Assembly: GCA_964584815.1 (NCBI GenBank)
Contig: CAZPBO010000028.1
Location: 1-27,278, forward strand
From: CAZPBO01 sp964584815
Lineage (GTDB): Bacteria > Planctomycetota > SKW154
Length of the DNA stretch: 27,278 bases
Reading direction: 5' to 3'
Part shown: piece by piece, positions 8,066 through 15,560 of the stretch
Numbering within the stretch: position 1 is the stretch's first letter
Layout: each line of letters begins with the position of its first letter
Translations under genes and position numbers: made by a program
The notes under the pieces: model-generated
Databases searched by the model: none
Seen by the model: the letters and a program-made list of their open reading frames with translations, nothing else
Told to the model about the DNA's origin: nothing

Positions 8066-8632
8066 TTGGCAGAGGAGACCGAGCAAGAGCAGCCGAAGGT
8101 TGAAATTGATGTCAAAAAGACGCTGCGCAAGTTCAGTTTTGAGGAAGCGCTGATATCAGGATGCGCTTTCTTGCTGTTTGTGGCGCTCCTTCTTCCCTGG
8201 CGTAAAGGAGTGCTCTTCAATGCCGTAACCGACACGGCAAAGACGGTCTTCTCTGCTTCGGGCTTCAGCACAGGACTGGGCATAGCAACATTCGTTATGC
8301 TCCTTGTGCTTGTGGGAGCACTCATAGGGAAACTGACAGGCTATCTGGGACGGCAGTTGGTCTGGCTGGTCTATGCTGGCTGTGGTGTGATGGTTTTCCT
8401 GCTCTCAATAAGCGATATGGCAACAGGTGTGGGGACGACTTGGGGGAGTGGTGCGCTGCTCTCATTGGTTGTGGCGCTTGCCATTGCGGCAATAGGAGTT
8501 GTGCGACTTGTGGGACTGAAACACCCCTTGCTTGAGCGTCTGGATGAGCCGCTGGTGAAGAGCGCAGAAGGGGAAAGCGGACAAGAAGGCGAGGTAGCAG
8601 AGAAAGGCGGTAGTGAGGAGGGAGGGCAATGA
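8066..8632 (+). CDS. Hypothetical four-pass membrane protein
   Basis: A 188-residue protein I do not recognise. A charged N-terminus (acidic then KKTLRK) precedes four hydrophobic segments at about 28-48, 70-91, 99-119 and 128-150, followed by an acidic, glycine-rich cytoplasmic tail of ~35 residues. The start is TTG 8066, supported by GGAGG at 8054-8058 with 7 bases spacing; no ATG lies near. The stop overlaps the start of the lipoprotein gene (ATGA at 8629-8632), so the two are translationally coupled and probably work together at the envelope. The topology suggests both ends are cytoplasmic. No catalytic motif is seen. Confidence 0.75.
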   Translation: MAEETEQEQPKVEIDVKKTLRKFSFEEALISGCAFLLFVALLLPWRKGVLFNAVTDTAKTVFSASGFSTGLGIATFVMLLVLVGALIGKLTGYLGRQLVWLVYAGCGVMVFLLSISDMATGVGTTWGSGALLSLVVALAIAAIGVVRLVGLKHPLLERLDEPLVKSAEGESGQEGEVAEKGGSEEGGQ

Positions 8633-9204
8633 GGTGGGTTTACGGACTCTGTCTGGTCTTTCTACTTTTGGGCTGCCGTAGTCCACAGAAGGAAGAGGAG
8701 GTGATAGTTGCACGGGTAGGACAGGTGGAAAAAGAGGAGTTCAAGATACGGGTTCTGGGACTGCATATGGTGGCACCTGCCCCTGACGACCCGTATGTGG
8801 AAAAAGACGGACTTCCCGTGCCACTGCGCCTTGTGCCGGATGTTGAGGCGAGGAGAGAGGTTCTGGCGGGGATAGTTGAGACGACGCTGCGGCGACGGTT
8901 GCGCGAGGTTATGGGAGGCGCTTTCAAAGAGGGCGCAAAATGGATGCTCTATGTGGAGCGTCTTGAATGGGGAAGAAGTAAAGGAGTTTACTGGCTTGAA
9001 CTGGAGGCAAGCGTAAGGGACTATGAAGGCAGAACGCCTGTGCACAGGAAGGTCAGGCGCCAATGGCGCAAACGAGGGATGGAGTCGGAGCAGTTCATAT
9101 ACGAATCGTTGGCGGTAGAAGCAGCGCGTGCACTTGTTGACGCCCTCCCCATAGCACCACCTCTGCCCACAGACCTCACAGGTAAGGCTTCAAGCGCTCC
9201 TTAA
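8629..9204 (+). CDS. Hypothetical lipoprotein
   Basis: A 191-residue predicted lipoprotein. The signal peptide ends in LVFLLLGC with the lipid-accepting Cys at 16, then an acidic linker (KEEEV) and a mixed alpha/beta domain containing FKIRVLGL, an Arg-rich helix (ETTLRRRLREVMG) and a KWMLYVERLEWG strand. The general look (short basic helix, paired strands, closing helix ending ALVDALP) recalls small periplasmic lipoproteins that assist envelope complexes, but I cannot assign a family. It is coupled to the four-pass membrane protein upstream. Its last 29 bases overlap, tail to tail, the end of the ECF sigma-factor gene, leaving no room for an intrinsic terminator. Confidence 0.75.
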   Translation: MRWVYGLCLVFLLLGCRSPQKEEEVIVARVGQVEKEEFKIRVLGLHMVAPAPDDPYVEKDGLPVPLRLVPDVEARREVLAGIVETTLRRRLREVMGGAFKEGAKWMLYVERLEWGRSKGVYWLELEASVRDYEGRTPVHRKVRRQWRKRGMESEQFIYESLAVEAARALVDALPIAPPLPTDLTGKASSAP

Positions 9205-9760
9205 GGTTCTGCCGCGCACGCACAAGCAGCGACTTCACCGCCGCAACCGTCGTCCCCATAACAGTCGCTATCTCATCATAAGAAAGCCCCTCATACCGCA
9301 GCAGGATTATGGCAAGACGCTGATTCTCGGGTAAGGTCTTTATCGCTTCCCTGACCGCGGCAGCCAACTCCTGTTGGCGCAATTTCTCAAGCGGATTGTC
9401 CAATCCGCCGGGAAAAGAGAAATATGTGGTCGTCTCGTCAGGAGGAGGGTTGATGAAGGTTGCGGGGTGGCGTCTGTTGTAGCGATGCTGGCTAATGCAA
9501 AGGTTGGCAACAACGCGGTAGAGAAATGTAGTGAACTTTGCGGTGGGACTGTAGCGATGGCGGTTCCGCCAGACCCGCAAAAACGCCTCTTGAGCGATGT
9601 CCTCGGCAAGAGCAGCATCCCCAACAAAGCGATAAGCGAGGTTGACGGCTCGTTTTGAGTGACGCCGCACAAGTGTCTCAAACGCCGCCGTTGACCCGCC
9701 CCTCACCTCCTCCATCAACTCCTCATCGCTTGCCCCTTTGTGACGAGCAGACCCTCTCAT
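9176..9760 (-). CDS. ECF-type RNA polymerase sigma factor
   Basis: A 194-residue sigma-70 family factor with only regions 2 and 4. Region 2 runs from about 20 to 95 (AFETLVRRHSKRAVNLAYRF, then AEDIAQEAFLRVWRNRHRY, the core-binding and -10 recognition helices) and region 4 from about 130 to 192 (LPENQRLAIILLRYEGLSYD, then IATVMGTTVAAVKSLLVRAR, the -35 helix-turn-helix). It would steer RNA polymerase to a stress or envelope regulon. ATG 9760 overlaps the stop of the upstream gene (ATGA). No anti-sigma factor with a zinc-binding HxxxCxxC start or a membrane segment follows or precedes it; its co-transcribed neighbours are an unknown 232-aa protein and gltX. It may be controlled by abundance, by the neighbour, or by an unlinked partner. 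Confidence 0.92.
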   Translation of the reverse strand: MRGSARHKGASDEELMEEVRGGSTAAFETLVRRHSKRAVNLAYRFVGDAALAEDIAQEAFLRVWRNRHRYSPTAKFTTFLYRVVANLCISQHRYNRRHPATFINPPPDETTTYFSFPGGLDNPLEKLRQQELAAAVREAIKTLPENQRLAIILLRYEGLSYDEIATVMGTTVAAVKSLLVRARQNLKERLKPYL

Positions 9761-10455
9761 CTCTCTTTGTCAAATTGGTTGAGAAAAGATATAACATGTT
9801 CGGTGGCATAGGTGTAGGCTCGTTTGAGGTTCTCCCCTATGGACTGGATGTTCTCCTCAGTGGTGGGGGGACCTTCAAGGTCGCAAACACATTCGGTAAA
9901 GACGCGGGTTGGGTCCTGATTGTAGGACTCAATGCGCACAGAGAACCGCCGCGGCTCCTCATCGGTCGGCGGAAACATCAACCTGACCCCGAACATATGG
10001 CAGGGGCGCTGCTCAAAATGGGGGAAAATCTCCTCCGCGCCGTCTAAGCGACAGACCCATTCCGCCAGGAACTCGCGCGCATCTTTTGCATAAGTCGGTG
10101 TCAGAAGCGCCCTTACCACCGCCTGCTGCACCACAAACACCCGTATCGTCAGCATCTCAAGATAGCGTTTTGCAATCTCGGATACCCTTGTCGCAAAATC
10201 ATCAAGCGACACCGTCGTCCAGTCCTCAAAAACCCTGATTCTGTCGCTGTGAACGGCGCAGACAGAACGCAGCCTCCCGTCTGCCGTCGCCATCTCCGCG
10301 CCACCAGGAATTAAGCGAAACTCCTTGTAGTCGCAGCCGCACCAGCGCAACTGGCTTATCTCAAAATAGAACTCCCGCAGCGACTGCTCCTGATGCGTGT
10401 GCGGCGGATGAATCAACTCGCATCCGAAATGAATTATCTGCGCTTCAGGATGCAT
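9757..10455 (-). CDS. Conserved hypothetical protein next to ECF sigma factor
   Basis: A 232-residue soluble protein without signal peptide or membrane segment. The middle (SLDDFATRVSEIAKRYLEML then VFVVQQAVVRALL) and the final third (FGVRLMFPP, FSVRIESYNQDP, ENLKRAYTYATEHVISFL) give an alternating strand-helix layout that loosely recalls TIGR04255-type proteins, whose function is unknown; this is a weak likeness. It starts 15 bases after the gltX stop and ends overlapping the sigma-factor start (ATGA 9757-9760), so it is very probably co-translated with the sigma factor and could be a regulator of it. I cannot name a function. Confidence 0.7.
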   Translation of the reverse strand: MHPEAQIIHFGCELIHPPHTHQEQSLREFYFEISQLRWCGCDYKEFRLIPGGAEMATADGRLRSVCAVHSDRIRVFEDWTTVSLDDFATRVSEIAKRYLEMLTIRVFVVQQAVVRALLTPTYAKDAREFLAEWVCRLDGAEEIFPHFEQRPCHMFGVRLMFPPTDEEPRRFSVRIESYNQDPTRVFTECVCDLEGPPTTEENIQSIGENLKRAYTYATEHVISFLNQFDKER

Positions 10456-10470
10456 ACCCCTTCTCCAAAA

Positions 10471-11757
10471 TCAAGCCCGTGGAACAGAACGCAACCTCTT
10501 TATGCAGGTCCTTCTGCCCAAAAGTTCCATAACCTCAAAGAGCCCGGGACTCGCGGCTCTGCCAGTCAACGCAACCCGCATCGGATGTATCACATCCTTC
10601 GCCTCAAGTCCCTGCTCCTTCGCATAACCACGCACCACCTTCTCTATCTCCTTGTGCTCCCACCTCTCAAGACCCTCAAGCAATGCCGCAATATCCGCCA
10701 GCATCTTCCGCTTTTCGTCATCTGCAACAAACCTTCTCAGCGCCTCCGCATCATAACGCACATTTTCACTTATCAGAAAATCCGCCGCCTCAACTATTTC
10801 GCTCAACTTCTTTATACGCACCCGATACAGCCGTGCAAGCCCCCTTATGAAACCATCTCCCCTCGCCTTAACGCTGTCAGGCAAATATTCCGCAAGAAGC
10901 GCCGCAAGTCTCTCCTCTCCCAGCGCCTTTATATACTGCTGATTCATCCACAACAACTTCTCATAATCAAATATCGCAGGCGTCTTCTTAACCCGTTTCA
11001 GACTGAACTTCTTGATAATCTCCTTTTTTGACATAATCTCTCTGTCGCCACCAGGCGACCAGGAAAGCAGCGCAAGGAAATTGAAGAGCGCATCAGGGAG
11101 GATGCCCTCATCGCGGTATTCAAGAACGGCTTTTGCGCCGTGCCGTTTTGAGAGACGCTTCTTGTCGCGACCAAGAATCAGCGGAATATGGGCGAATTTT
11201 GGCGGTCTTTCCCCTAACGCAGCATAAAGCGCCAACTGCTTCGGCGTGTTTGATATATGGTCATCGCCCCGTATCACACTTGTTATGCGATGACGCAAAT
11301 CGTCCACCACGCAGGCAAAGTTGTAGGTCGGTGTGCCGTCCGATTTTATTATCACAAAGTCCTCAAGAAGCGCGTTGTCAAACGATATCTCCCCGTGAAT
11401 TATATCGTTCCACTTCACCTCAACGGGCTCAACACGGAAATATACGGCGGGGCTTCCTTTCGGGTCAGGGTAGGCTTTGCCCTCATCAACCAAGCGCTGG
11501 GCAGCAGTGCGGTATTGCTTCAGGCTCTCAGACTGAAAATAGGGTCCCTCATCCCAGTCAACACCCAGCCAACGCAGACCCTCAAGGATGTCCTCAAGAT
11601 ACAGTTTTGATGAGCGCCTTCGGTCTGTGTCCTCAACGCGAAGAATGAAGGTGCCGCCTGTCATTCGCGCATAAAGGTAGTTAAAAAGCGCGCAACGAGC
11701 ACCGCCTACATGCAATCTTCCCGTGGGACTCGGTGCAAAACGCACCCGAACACTCAT
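10471..11757 (-). CDS. gltX: Glutamyl-tRNA synthetase, compact form
   Basis: Class I synthetase that charges tRNA-Glu (possibly also tRNA-Gln where GatCAB is present). HIGH box appears as RLHVGG (14-19), KMSKS box as KRLSKRHG (200-207), with LRVEDTDRRR, GTPTYNFACVVDD and SVIRGDDHISNTPKQ in the expected order and a normal alpha-helical anticodon-binding half. The 428 residues are short because the segment between GKAY (93-96) and VYFRV (105-109) is only 8 residues, against about 42 in E. coli, so the CYC...CRH zinc-site subdomain is missing. Start ATG 11757 is chosen over an upstream in-frame start (11787) because SVRVRFAPSPTG is the family N-terminus and GGAG lies 7 bases before. It leads the - strand unit with the unknown protein and the ECF sigma factor. 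Confidence 0.95.
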   Translation of the reverse strand: MSVRVRFAPSPTGRLHVGGARCALFNYLYARMTGGTFILRVEDTDRRRSSKLYLEDILEGLRWLGVDWDEGPYFQSESLKQYRTAAQRLVDEGKAYPDPKGSPAVYFRVEPVEVKWNDIIHGEISFDNALLEDFVIIKSDGTPTYNFACVVDDLRHRITSVIRGDDHISNTPKQLALYAALGERPPKFAHIPLILGRDKKRLSKRHGAKAVLEYRDEGILPDALFNFLALLSWSPGGDREIMSKKEIIKKFSLKRVKKTPAIFDYEKLLWMNQQYIKALGEERLAALLAEYLPDSVKARGDGFIRGLARLYRVRIKKLSEIVEAADFLISENVRYDAEALRRFVADDEKRKMLADIAALLEGLERWEHKEIEKVVRGYAKEQGLEAKDVIHPMRVALTGRAASPGLFEVMELLGRRTCIKRLRSVPRA

Positions 11758-11786
11758 CTCCACACTCCAAACAGACCAACAAGGCA

Positions 11787-11815
11787 ATTGAACCAGAAAA
11801 GATGCTCCATTTCAA
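11787..11815 (-). promoter_or_regulatory. Candidate sigma-70-type promoter for gltX
   Basis: On the - strand TTGAAA (11815-11810), 17 bases, then TTCAAT (11792-11787), about 30 bases before the gltX start. Four of six bases match in the -10 element. It lies in the divergent gltX/pilB region and its -35 box touches an inverted repeat at 11816-11831. Assigned by eye only. Confidence 0.4.
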
Positions 11816-11831
11816 CAGAAGTGGTCTTCTG
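11816..11831. promoter_or_regulatory. Short inverted repeat between gltX and pilB promoters
   Basis: CAGAAG-TGGT-CTTCTG is a perfect 6-base inverted repeat with a 4-base centre. It abuts the candidate gltX -35 box and lies 24 bases upstream of the candidate pilB -35 box, a position suited to a dimeric regulator. It could also occur by chance; nothing else supports it. Confidence 0.3.
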
Positions 11832-11855
11832 CGGTGTTGAGCCGTTCTTTTTGAC

Positions 11856-11883
11856 TTGAAAAATTGCAGGGCGGCGTTAGAAT
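11856..11883 (+). promoter_or_regulatory. Candidate sigma-70-type promoter for pilB
   Basis: TTGAAA (11856-11861), 16 bases, TAGAAT (11878-11883), placing the transcription start about 18 bases before the pilB start codon and just upstream of the strong AAGGAGG ribosome site. The same TTGAA-N16-TAGAAT form occurs before leuS. Confidence 0.55.
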
Positions 11884-11907
11884 TGAAAACGGGAAGGAGG
11901 CAAGAGG

Positions 11908-13629
11908 TTGGGAGCGATGAAGAAGGAACGCAGACCGATAGGGCAGTTGCTGAAGGAGATGGGGCTTGTGACGGAGTTTGAGATACAGGAAGCGCTGCAG
12001 ATACAGCGCGAGCAGGGCGGCTCATTAGGAGAGATTCTTCTTGAGATGGGGGTGGTGGACGAAAAGGACATCCTCTTTGCCCTTGCGATTCAGTCGGGTA
12101 TGGAGATGGTGGACCTTGACGATATGGAGATACCTGATGAGGTGATAGAGAAAGTTGATAAAGCGATAGTTGAGACTTATCGGGTGATGCCGGTTGAGGC
12201 GGACGACAGCAAGATAGTGGTGGCGATATCTGACCCTGCAAATCTCGGAGTGCTGGATGACCTGCGTTTTATGCTGGACAGCGAGGTGGAGGCGGTGGTG
12301 GCGACGGAGGACAGCATTGAGCGCGCGATAGAGCGCTACTACGGTGGCAAAGAGGATGAGAGCATTGAGGGAGTTCTGGCGCAGGTGGACGAAGAGGCGG
12401 GAGTAGAGTTGGTGGAGTCGCGCACCGATATGGACTTTGAGCAATTGGAGCGCGACATCCACTCCAAACCTGTTGTGCGCCTGCTTAACCTAATACTGCT
12501 TCAGGCGATAAAGGACAAAGCGTCCGATATACATCTTGAACCGTTTGAGGACAGGTTCAGGGTGCGTTATCGCGTGGACGGGGTGCTGTATGAGATGACC
12601 CCGCCACCACTCCATCTCGCCCCCGCTCTCATCTCCCGCGTTAAGGTTATGGCTAACCTTGACATAGCCGAGACGCGCGTGCCACAAGACGGACGCATTG
12701 AACTCAATATCGCAGGTCGCCCCATTGACCTACGCGTCTCCACCCTCCCCACCGCCTTCGGCGAGTCGGTCGTTATGCGTGTCCTTGACCGTGCCAATGT
12801 CAATCTGGAACTTGACCAACTCGGCTTGCGCCCCGGCGAGATTGAGGTCGTCAAACAACTGGTTGACAGACCCCACGGTATTATCCTTGTGACAGGTCCC
12901 ACAGGCAGCGGCAAAACCACAACCCTTTATTCCGCACTCAACTATGCCAACAGCCCAGAAATCAAAATTCTCACCGCTGAAGACCCCGTTGAATACGACC
13001 TAGAAGGCATCGTTCAGGTGCCTGTGAACGAGGAGATAGGGGTTACTTTTGCGTCACTCCTACGCTCCTTCCTGCGTCAGGACCCCGACAAGATTCTGGT
13101 GGGAGAGATACGCGACCTTGAGACAGCCGAGATAGCGATACAGGCGTCCCTTACAGGTCATGTGGTTTTCTCCACGCTCCACACAAACGATGCGCCCAGC
13201 GCTATAACCCGAATGGCGGACCTGGGGGTTGAGCCGTTTCTGCTCGCAGCAACACTTGAAGCCGTTATCGCCCAGCGCCTCGTCCGAAAAATCTGCACAA
13301 ATTGCCGTGTGGAGTATGAGCCCAGCGAGGAAGAGTTGTTAGAGTTGGAGTTACGCCCTGAAGAAGTGGAGGGTAAAAAGTTCTACTACGGAAAAGGGTG
13401 TGAACAGTGCAACGGAATAGGGTATAAGGGACGCACAGCAATATTTGAGATAATGCTTATGACGGAGGAGTTGCGACAGTTGATTCTTGAGAATCCACCG
13501 CTGGACGCGCTGCGACAGGCAGCACGAGAAGGCGGGATGAAAACGCTCCGCGACTCAGGTTTGCTTGCAATCTATGATGGTATCACCACAATAGAAGAGG
13601 TGGTGCGGGAGACGATTCTGACGACATAA
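11908..13629 (+). CDS. pilB: Type IV pilus assembly / type II secretion ATPase PilB/GspE
   Basis: A 573-residue hexameric ATPase that powers pilus or pseudopilus extension from the cytoplasmic side. It has an N-terminal MshEN/GSPII_E_N domain (about 10-150, with RPIGQLLKEMGLVTEFEIQE), then N2, then Walker A GPTGSGKT (330-337), Asp box AEDPVEYD, Walker B DPDKILVGEIRDLETA, His box TGHVVFSTLHTND, and the PilB zinc site C463-C466 and C498-C501. All key residues are present. Start TTG 11908 is preferred: AAGGAGG (11894-11900) lies 7 bases upstream; ATG 11917 three codons later is the alternative. pilC follows directly. No pilT, pilM-Q or pilin gene is in the window, so whether this serves a pilus or a secretion system is open. 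Confidence 0.95.
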   Translation: MGAMKKERRPIGQLLKEMGLVTEFEIQEALQIQREQGGSLGEILLEMGVVDEKDILFALAIQSGMEMVDLDDMEIPDEVIEKVDKAIVETYRVMPVEADDSKIVVAISDPANLGVLDDLRFMLDSEVEAVVATEDSIERAIERYYGGKEDESIEGVLAQVDEEAGVELVESRTDMDFEQLERDIHSKPVVRLLNLILLQAIKDKASDIHLEPFEDRFRVRYRVDGVLYEMTPPPLHLAPALISRVKVMANLDIAETRVPQDGRIELNIAGRPIDLRVSTLPTAFGESVVMRVLDRANVNLELDQLGLRPGEIEVVKQLVDRPHGIILVTGPTGSGKTTTLYSALNYANSPEIKILTAEDPVEYDLEGIVQVPVNEEIGVTFASLLRSFLRQDPDKILVGEIRDLETAEIAIQASLTGHVVFSTLHTNDAPSAITRMADLGVEPFLLAATLEAVIAQRLVRKICTNCRVEYEPSEEELLELELRPEEVEGKKFYYGKGCEQCNGIGYKGRTAIFEIMLMTEELRQLILENPPLDALRQAAREGGMKTLRDSGLLAIYDGITTIEEVVRETILTT

Positions 13630-13643
13630 TGGGGGAGCGCTCT

Positions 13644-15070
13644 ATGCCTGTGTTCAGTTTTGAAGCGATGGACCAGCAGGGCAGGATGCTGAAGCACGAG
13701 GTGGAGGCTTCCACACGGGAGGAGGCGATAGCGAAAATTCGCTCCATGGGCTATGTCCCCACACGGGTGAGTCAGAAAGCGCAGGCGCAAGCATCAGAAG
13801 CGGCTGCACCTACCTACGCCTTTGAGGAAGTGGCAGAAGAGGTGAAACCCGGACTTCTACGCAGAGGCAAGGTTCCAATGGCGCAACTCGCCTCCTTCAC
13901 CGTTCAGTTCGCAACGCTGCTTGAGGCGGGGCTCCCGATGGTGCGTTCCCTGCGCATACTGCAGCAGCAACTGCCCGCAGGACTTCTGCGCGAACAAATA
14001 CGCACCGTTGCAGACGATGTTGAGGGCGGTTCGTCGCTCTCTGAGGCGTTGGCGCGCCACCCAAAAACATTTGATAAGTTGTTTGTGGCAATGGTGCGCG
14101 CTGGCGAAGCAGGCGGTGTCCTTGATGTCATTATGCGCCGCCTCGGTGAGTTCCTTGAGAAATCGGTTCGCCTTAAGCGCCGTATCATCGGCGCCCTCAT
14201 ATATCCTGCCATCATCATCGGCGTGGCTGTGCTGGTCGTCGCAGTCGTTATGGGCGTTATTATCCCCAAGTTCAAAGCACTCTTTGAGCAGTGGAATGTC
14301 CCTCTCCCATACATCACCCAACTCCTCATAAGCATATCCACATTCTTCGTCAACTACTGGTATATACCTATTGGGCTTATCGTGGCGTTGATAGCGTTGT
14401 GGAAAGTTGTGGGACTAACGGGTGGTGGTAGCGCTTTCTTTGACACTATGAAGATGCGCCTGCCGCTTGTCGGCGATATTTACAGGAAAGCGATTCTGGC
14501 GCGTTTCGCAAGAACCCTGGGAACCCTCATCGCTTCAGGTGTTCCCATCTTGCAGGCGCTCTCTATTGTTAAGGAAGCGAGCGGCAATGTGGTTGTAGAA
14601 GGCGCCATAGAGAATGTTACAGGCTCCATCAAGGAAGGAGAATCTATTGCTGGTCCTCTCCGTGCCAGCGGCGTCTTTGACGAGGTCTTCGTCAATATGG
14701 TGTCGGTGGGTGAGGAGACAGGTGAACTTGACAAAATGCTTAACCGCATCGNNNNNNNNNNNNNNNNNNNNNNNNNNNNNNNNNNNNNNNNNNNNNNNNN
14801 NNNNNNNNNNNNNNNNNNNNNNNNNNNNNNNNNNNNNNNNNNNNNNNNNNNATGGTGTCGGTGGGTGAGGAGACAGGTGAACTTGACAAAATGCTTAACC
14901 GCATCGCTGACAACTATGAAGAGGAGGTGGATGTGAAGGTGGAGTCTATGATGTCCATAATTGAACCTGTTATGATAGTGCTGATAGGTGGCGTGGTCGC
15001 CTTTATCGTCATATCAATCTTTATGCCGCTTATGTCCATAATTGAAAACATAAGCCAGCAGGCAGGTTAA
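13644..15070 (+). CDS. pilC: Type II secretion/type IV pilus inner-membrane platform protein PilC/GspF (split by assembly gap)
   Basis: Platform protein that couples the PilB ATPase to pilin insertion. MPVFSFEAMDQQGR is the family start; two T2SSF domains follow, each with the LASFTVQFATLLEAGLPMVR or ARFARTLGTLIASGVPILQA pattern, and three membrane segments (about 190-212, 230-260 and near the C-terminus). ATG 13644 is preferred over 13629 because GGGGGAG lies 6 bases upstream and the family starts there. The frame is interrupted by 100 N (14752-14851) flanked by an exact 55-base repeat. Removing the N run and one repeat copy restores one open frame of about 423 residues, a normal family length, so the gene is almost certainly intact in the organism and only broken in the assembly. 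A lipoprotein gene follows 10 bases downstream. Confidence 0.92.
14697..14751 (+). repeat. 55-base exact duplicate, copy 1 (assembly contig overlap)
   Basis: This segment inside pilC, coding MVSVGEETGELDKMLNRI, is repeated exactly at 14852-14906, on the other side of the 100-N run. The reading frame is the same in both copies. The position at the two contig ends points to an unmerged overlap, not a biological repeat. Confidence 0.95.
14752..14851. other. Scaffold gap of exactly 100 N
   Basis: One hundred undetermined bases within pilC. Round length and the matching contig ends on both sides show a placeholder of arbitrary size; the true gap is most likely minus 55 bases, that is, no missing sequence. 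Confidence 0.98.
14852..14906 (+). repeat. 55-base exact duplicate, copy 2 (assembly contig overlap)
   Basis: Second copy of 14697-14751; it begins at the first base after the N run. The sequence then continues into the PilC C-terminus ADNYEEEVDVKVESMMSIIE, the expected family ending. Confidence 0.95.
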
Positions 15071-15080
15071 GGGAGTTGCT

Positions 15081-15560
15081 ATGAGATGGCTGATAGCGGT
15101 TGTCTGCGTTGCGGGACTGGGCGTTGTGGGATGCGCCACCCAGAAGGAGAGGAAACGGCGGCAAATCAAAGGATATAAGGAGATACTGCTATTATGGGAG
15201 CGTCTGCCGGAGATAGCGCGTGCAATAGAGCATCGTCGTGCCGGGCATAACTGGCGCGCCGTCGCCTACTCCAGCCACAAGTTCAACGAACAGCGTGAAG
15301 CCCTCCGCAACGCTATTGAAGAGTTCCACGAAGCCGTCAACTGGTATATCCTCGCAAAAAAGAATCACCCTTCCTACCGCGACTTTATAGAGAAAGAGAT
15401 AGACGCCGTATACAAATATATCCTTTTGTGCCACAAAGAGATGCCGGAGGGAAAACCTGAGGCGGCATTGAGCAGATGGGAAAGGCAGGAATTGGAGGTC
15501 CAGTTGAAGAGGATGCAACTTGCAGAAGAGATGGAGAGTTGGGGTTCGGGGAGGAGGTGA
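15081..15560 (+). CDS. Hypothetical helical lipoprotein downstream of pilBC
   Basis: A 159-residue predicted lipoprotein: signal peptide MRWLIAVVCVAGLGVVGC with lipid Cys at 18, then a very basic stretch (KERKRRQIK) and a helical body with LLWERLPEIARAIEHRR, RNAIEEFHEAVNWYIL and DAVYKYILLCHKEMPEG, recalling TPR-like pairs of helices. I do not recognise the family. GGGAG lies 5 bases before ATG 15081 and the pilC stop is 10 bases away, so it is co-transcribed with pilBC and might be a pilotin-like or envelope accessory protein; that is inference. Its last codons (GGG AGG AGG TGA) also form the 5' strand of the outermost helix of the RNase P RNA. Confidence 0.75.
   Translation: MRWLIAVVCVAGLGVVGCATQKERKRRQIKGYKEILLLWERLPEIARAIEHRRAGHNWRAVAYSSHKFNEQREALRNAIEEFHEAVNWYILAKKNHPSYRDFIEKEIDAVYKYILLCHKEMPEGKPEAALSRWERQELEVQLKRMQLAEEMESWGSGRR

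Noticed and set aside
11758..11907. T-box or other tRNA-responsive leader for gltX
   Set aside because: The candidate promoter leaves a leader of only ~25 bases; no T-box sequence or long stem is present. The same holds for leuS (24758-24789).
13629..13643. ATG 13629 as pilC start (TAATG with pilB)
   Set aside because: Overlap is attractive, but GGGGGAG is spaced for ATG 13644 and the family begins MPxFxYxA.
14612..14868. Open frame running across the N run with X residues, and stop soon after
   Set aside because: It is an artefact of the arbitrary gap length. Collapsing the 55-base overlap restores pilC.
15503..15531. TTGAAG-N17-AGAGAT as an rnpB promoter
   Set aside because: The -10 hexamer matches the consensus at only two positions; too weak to list.
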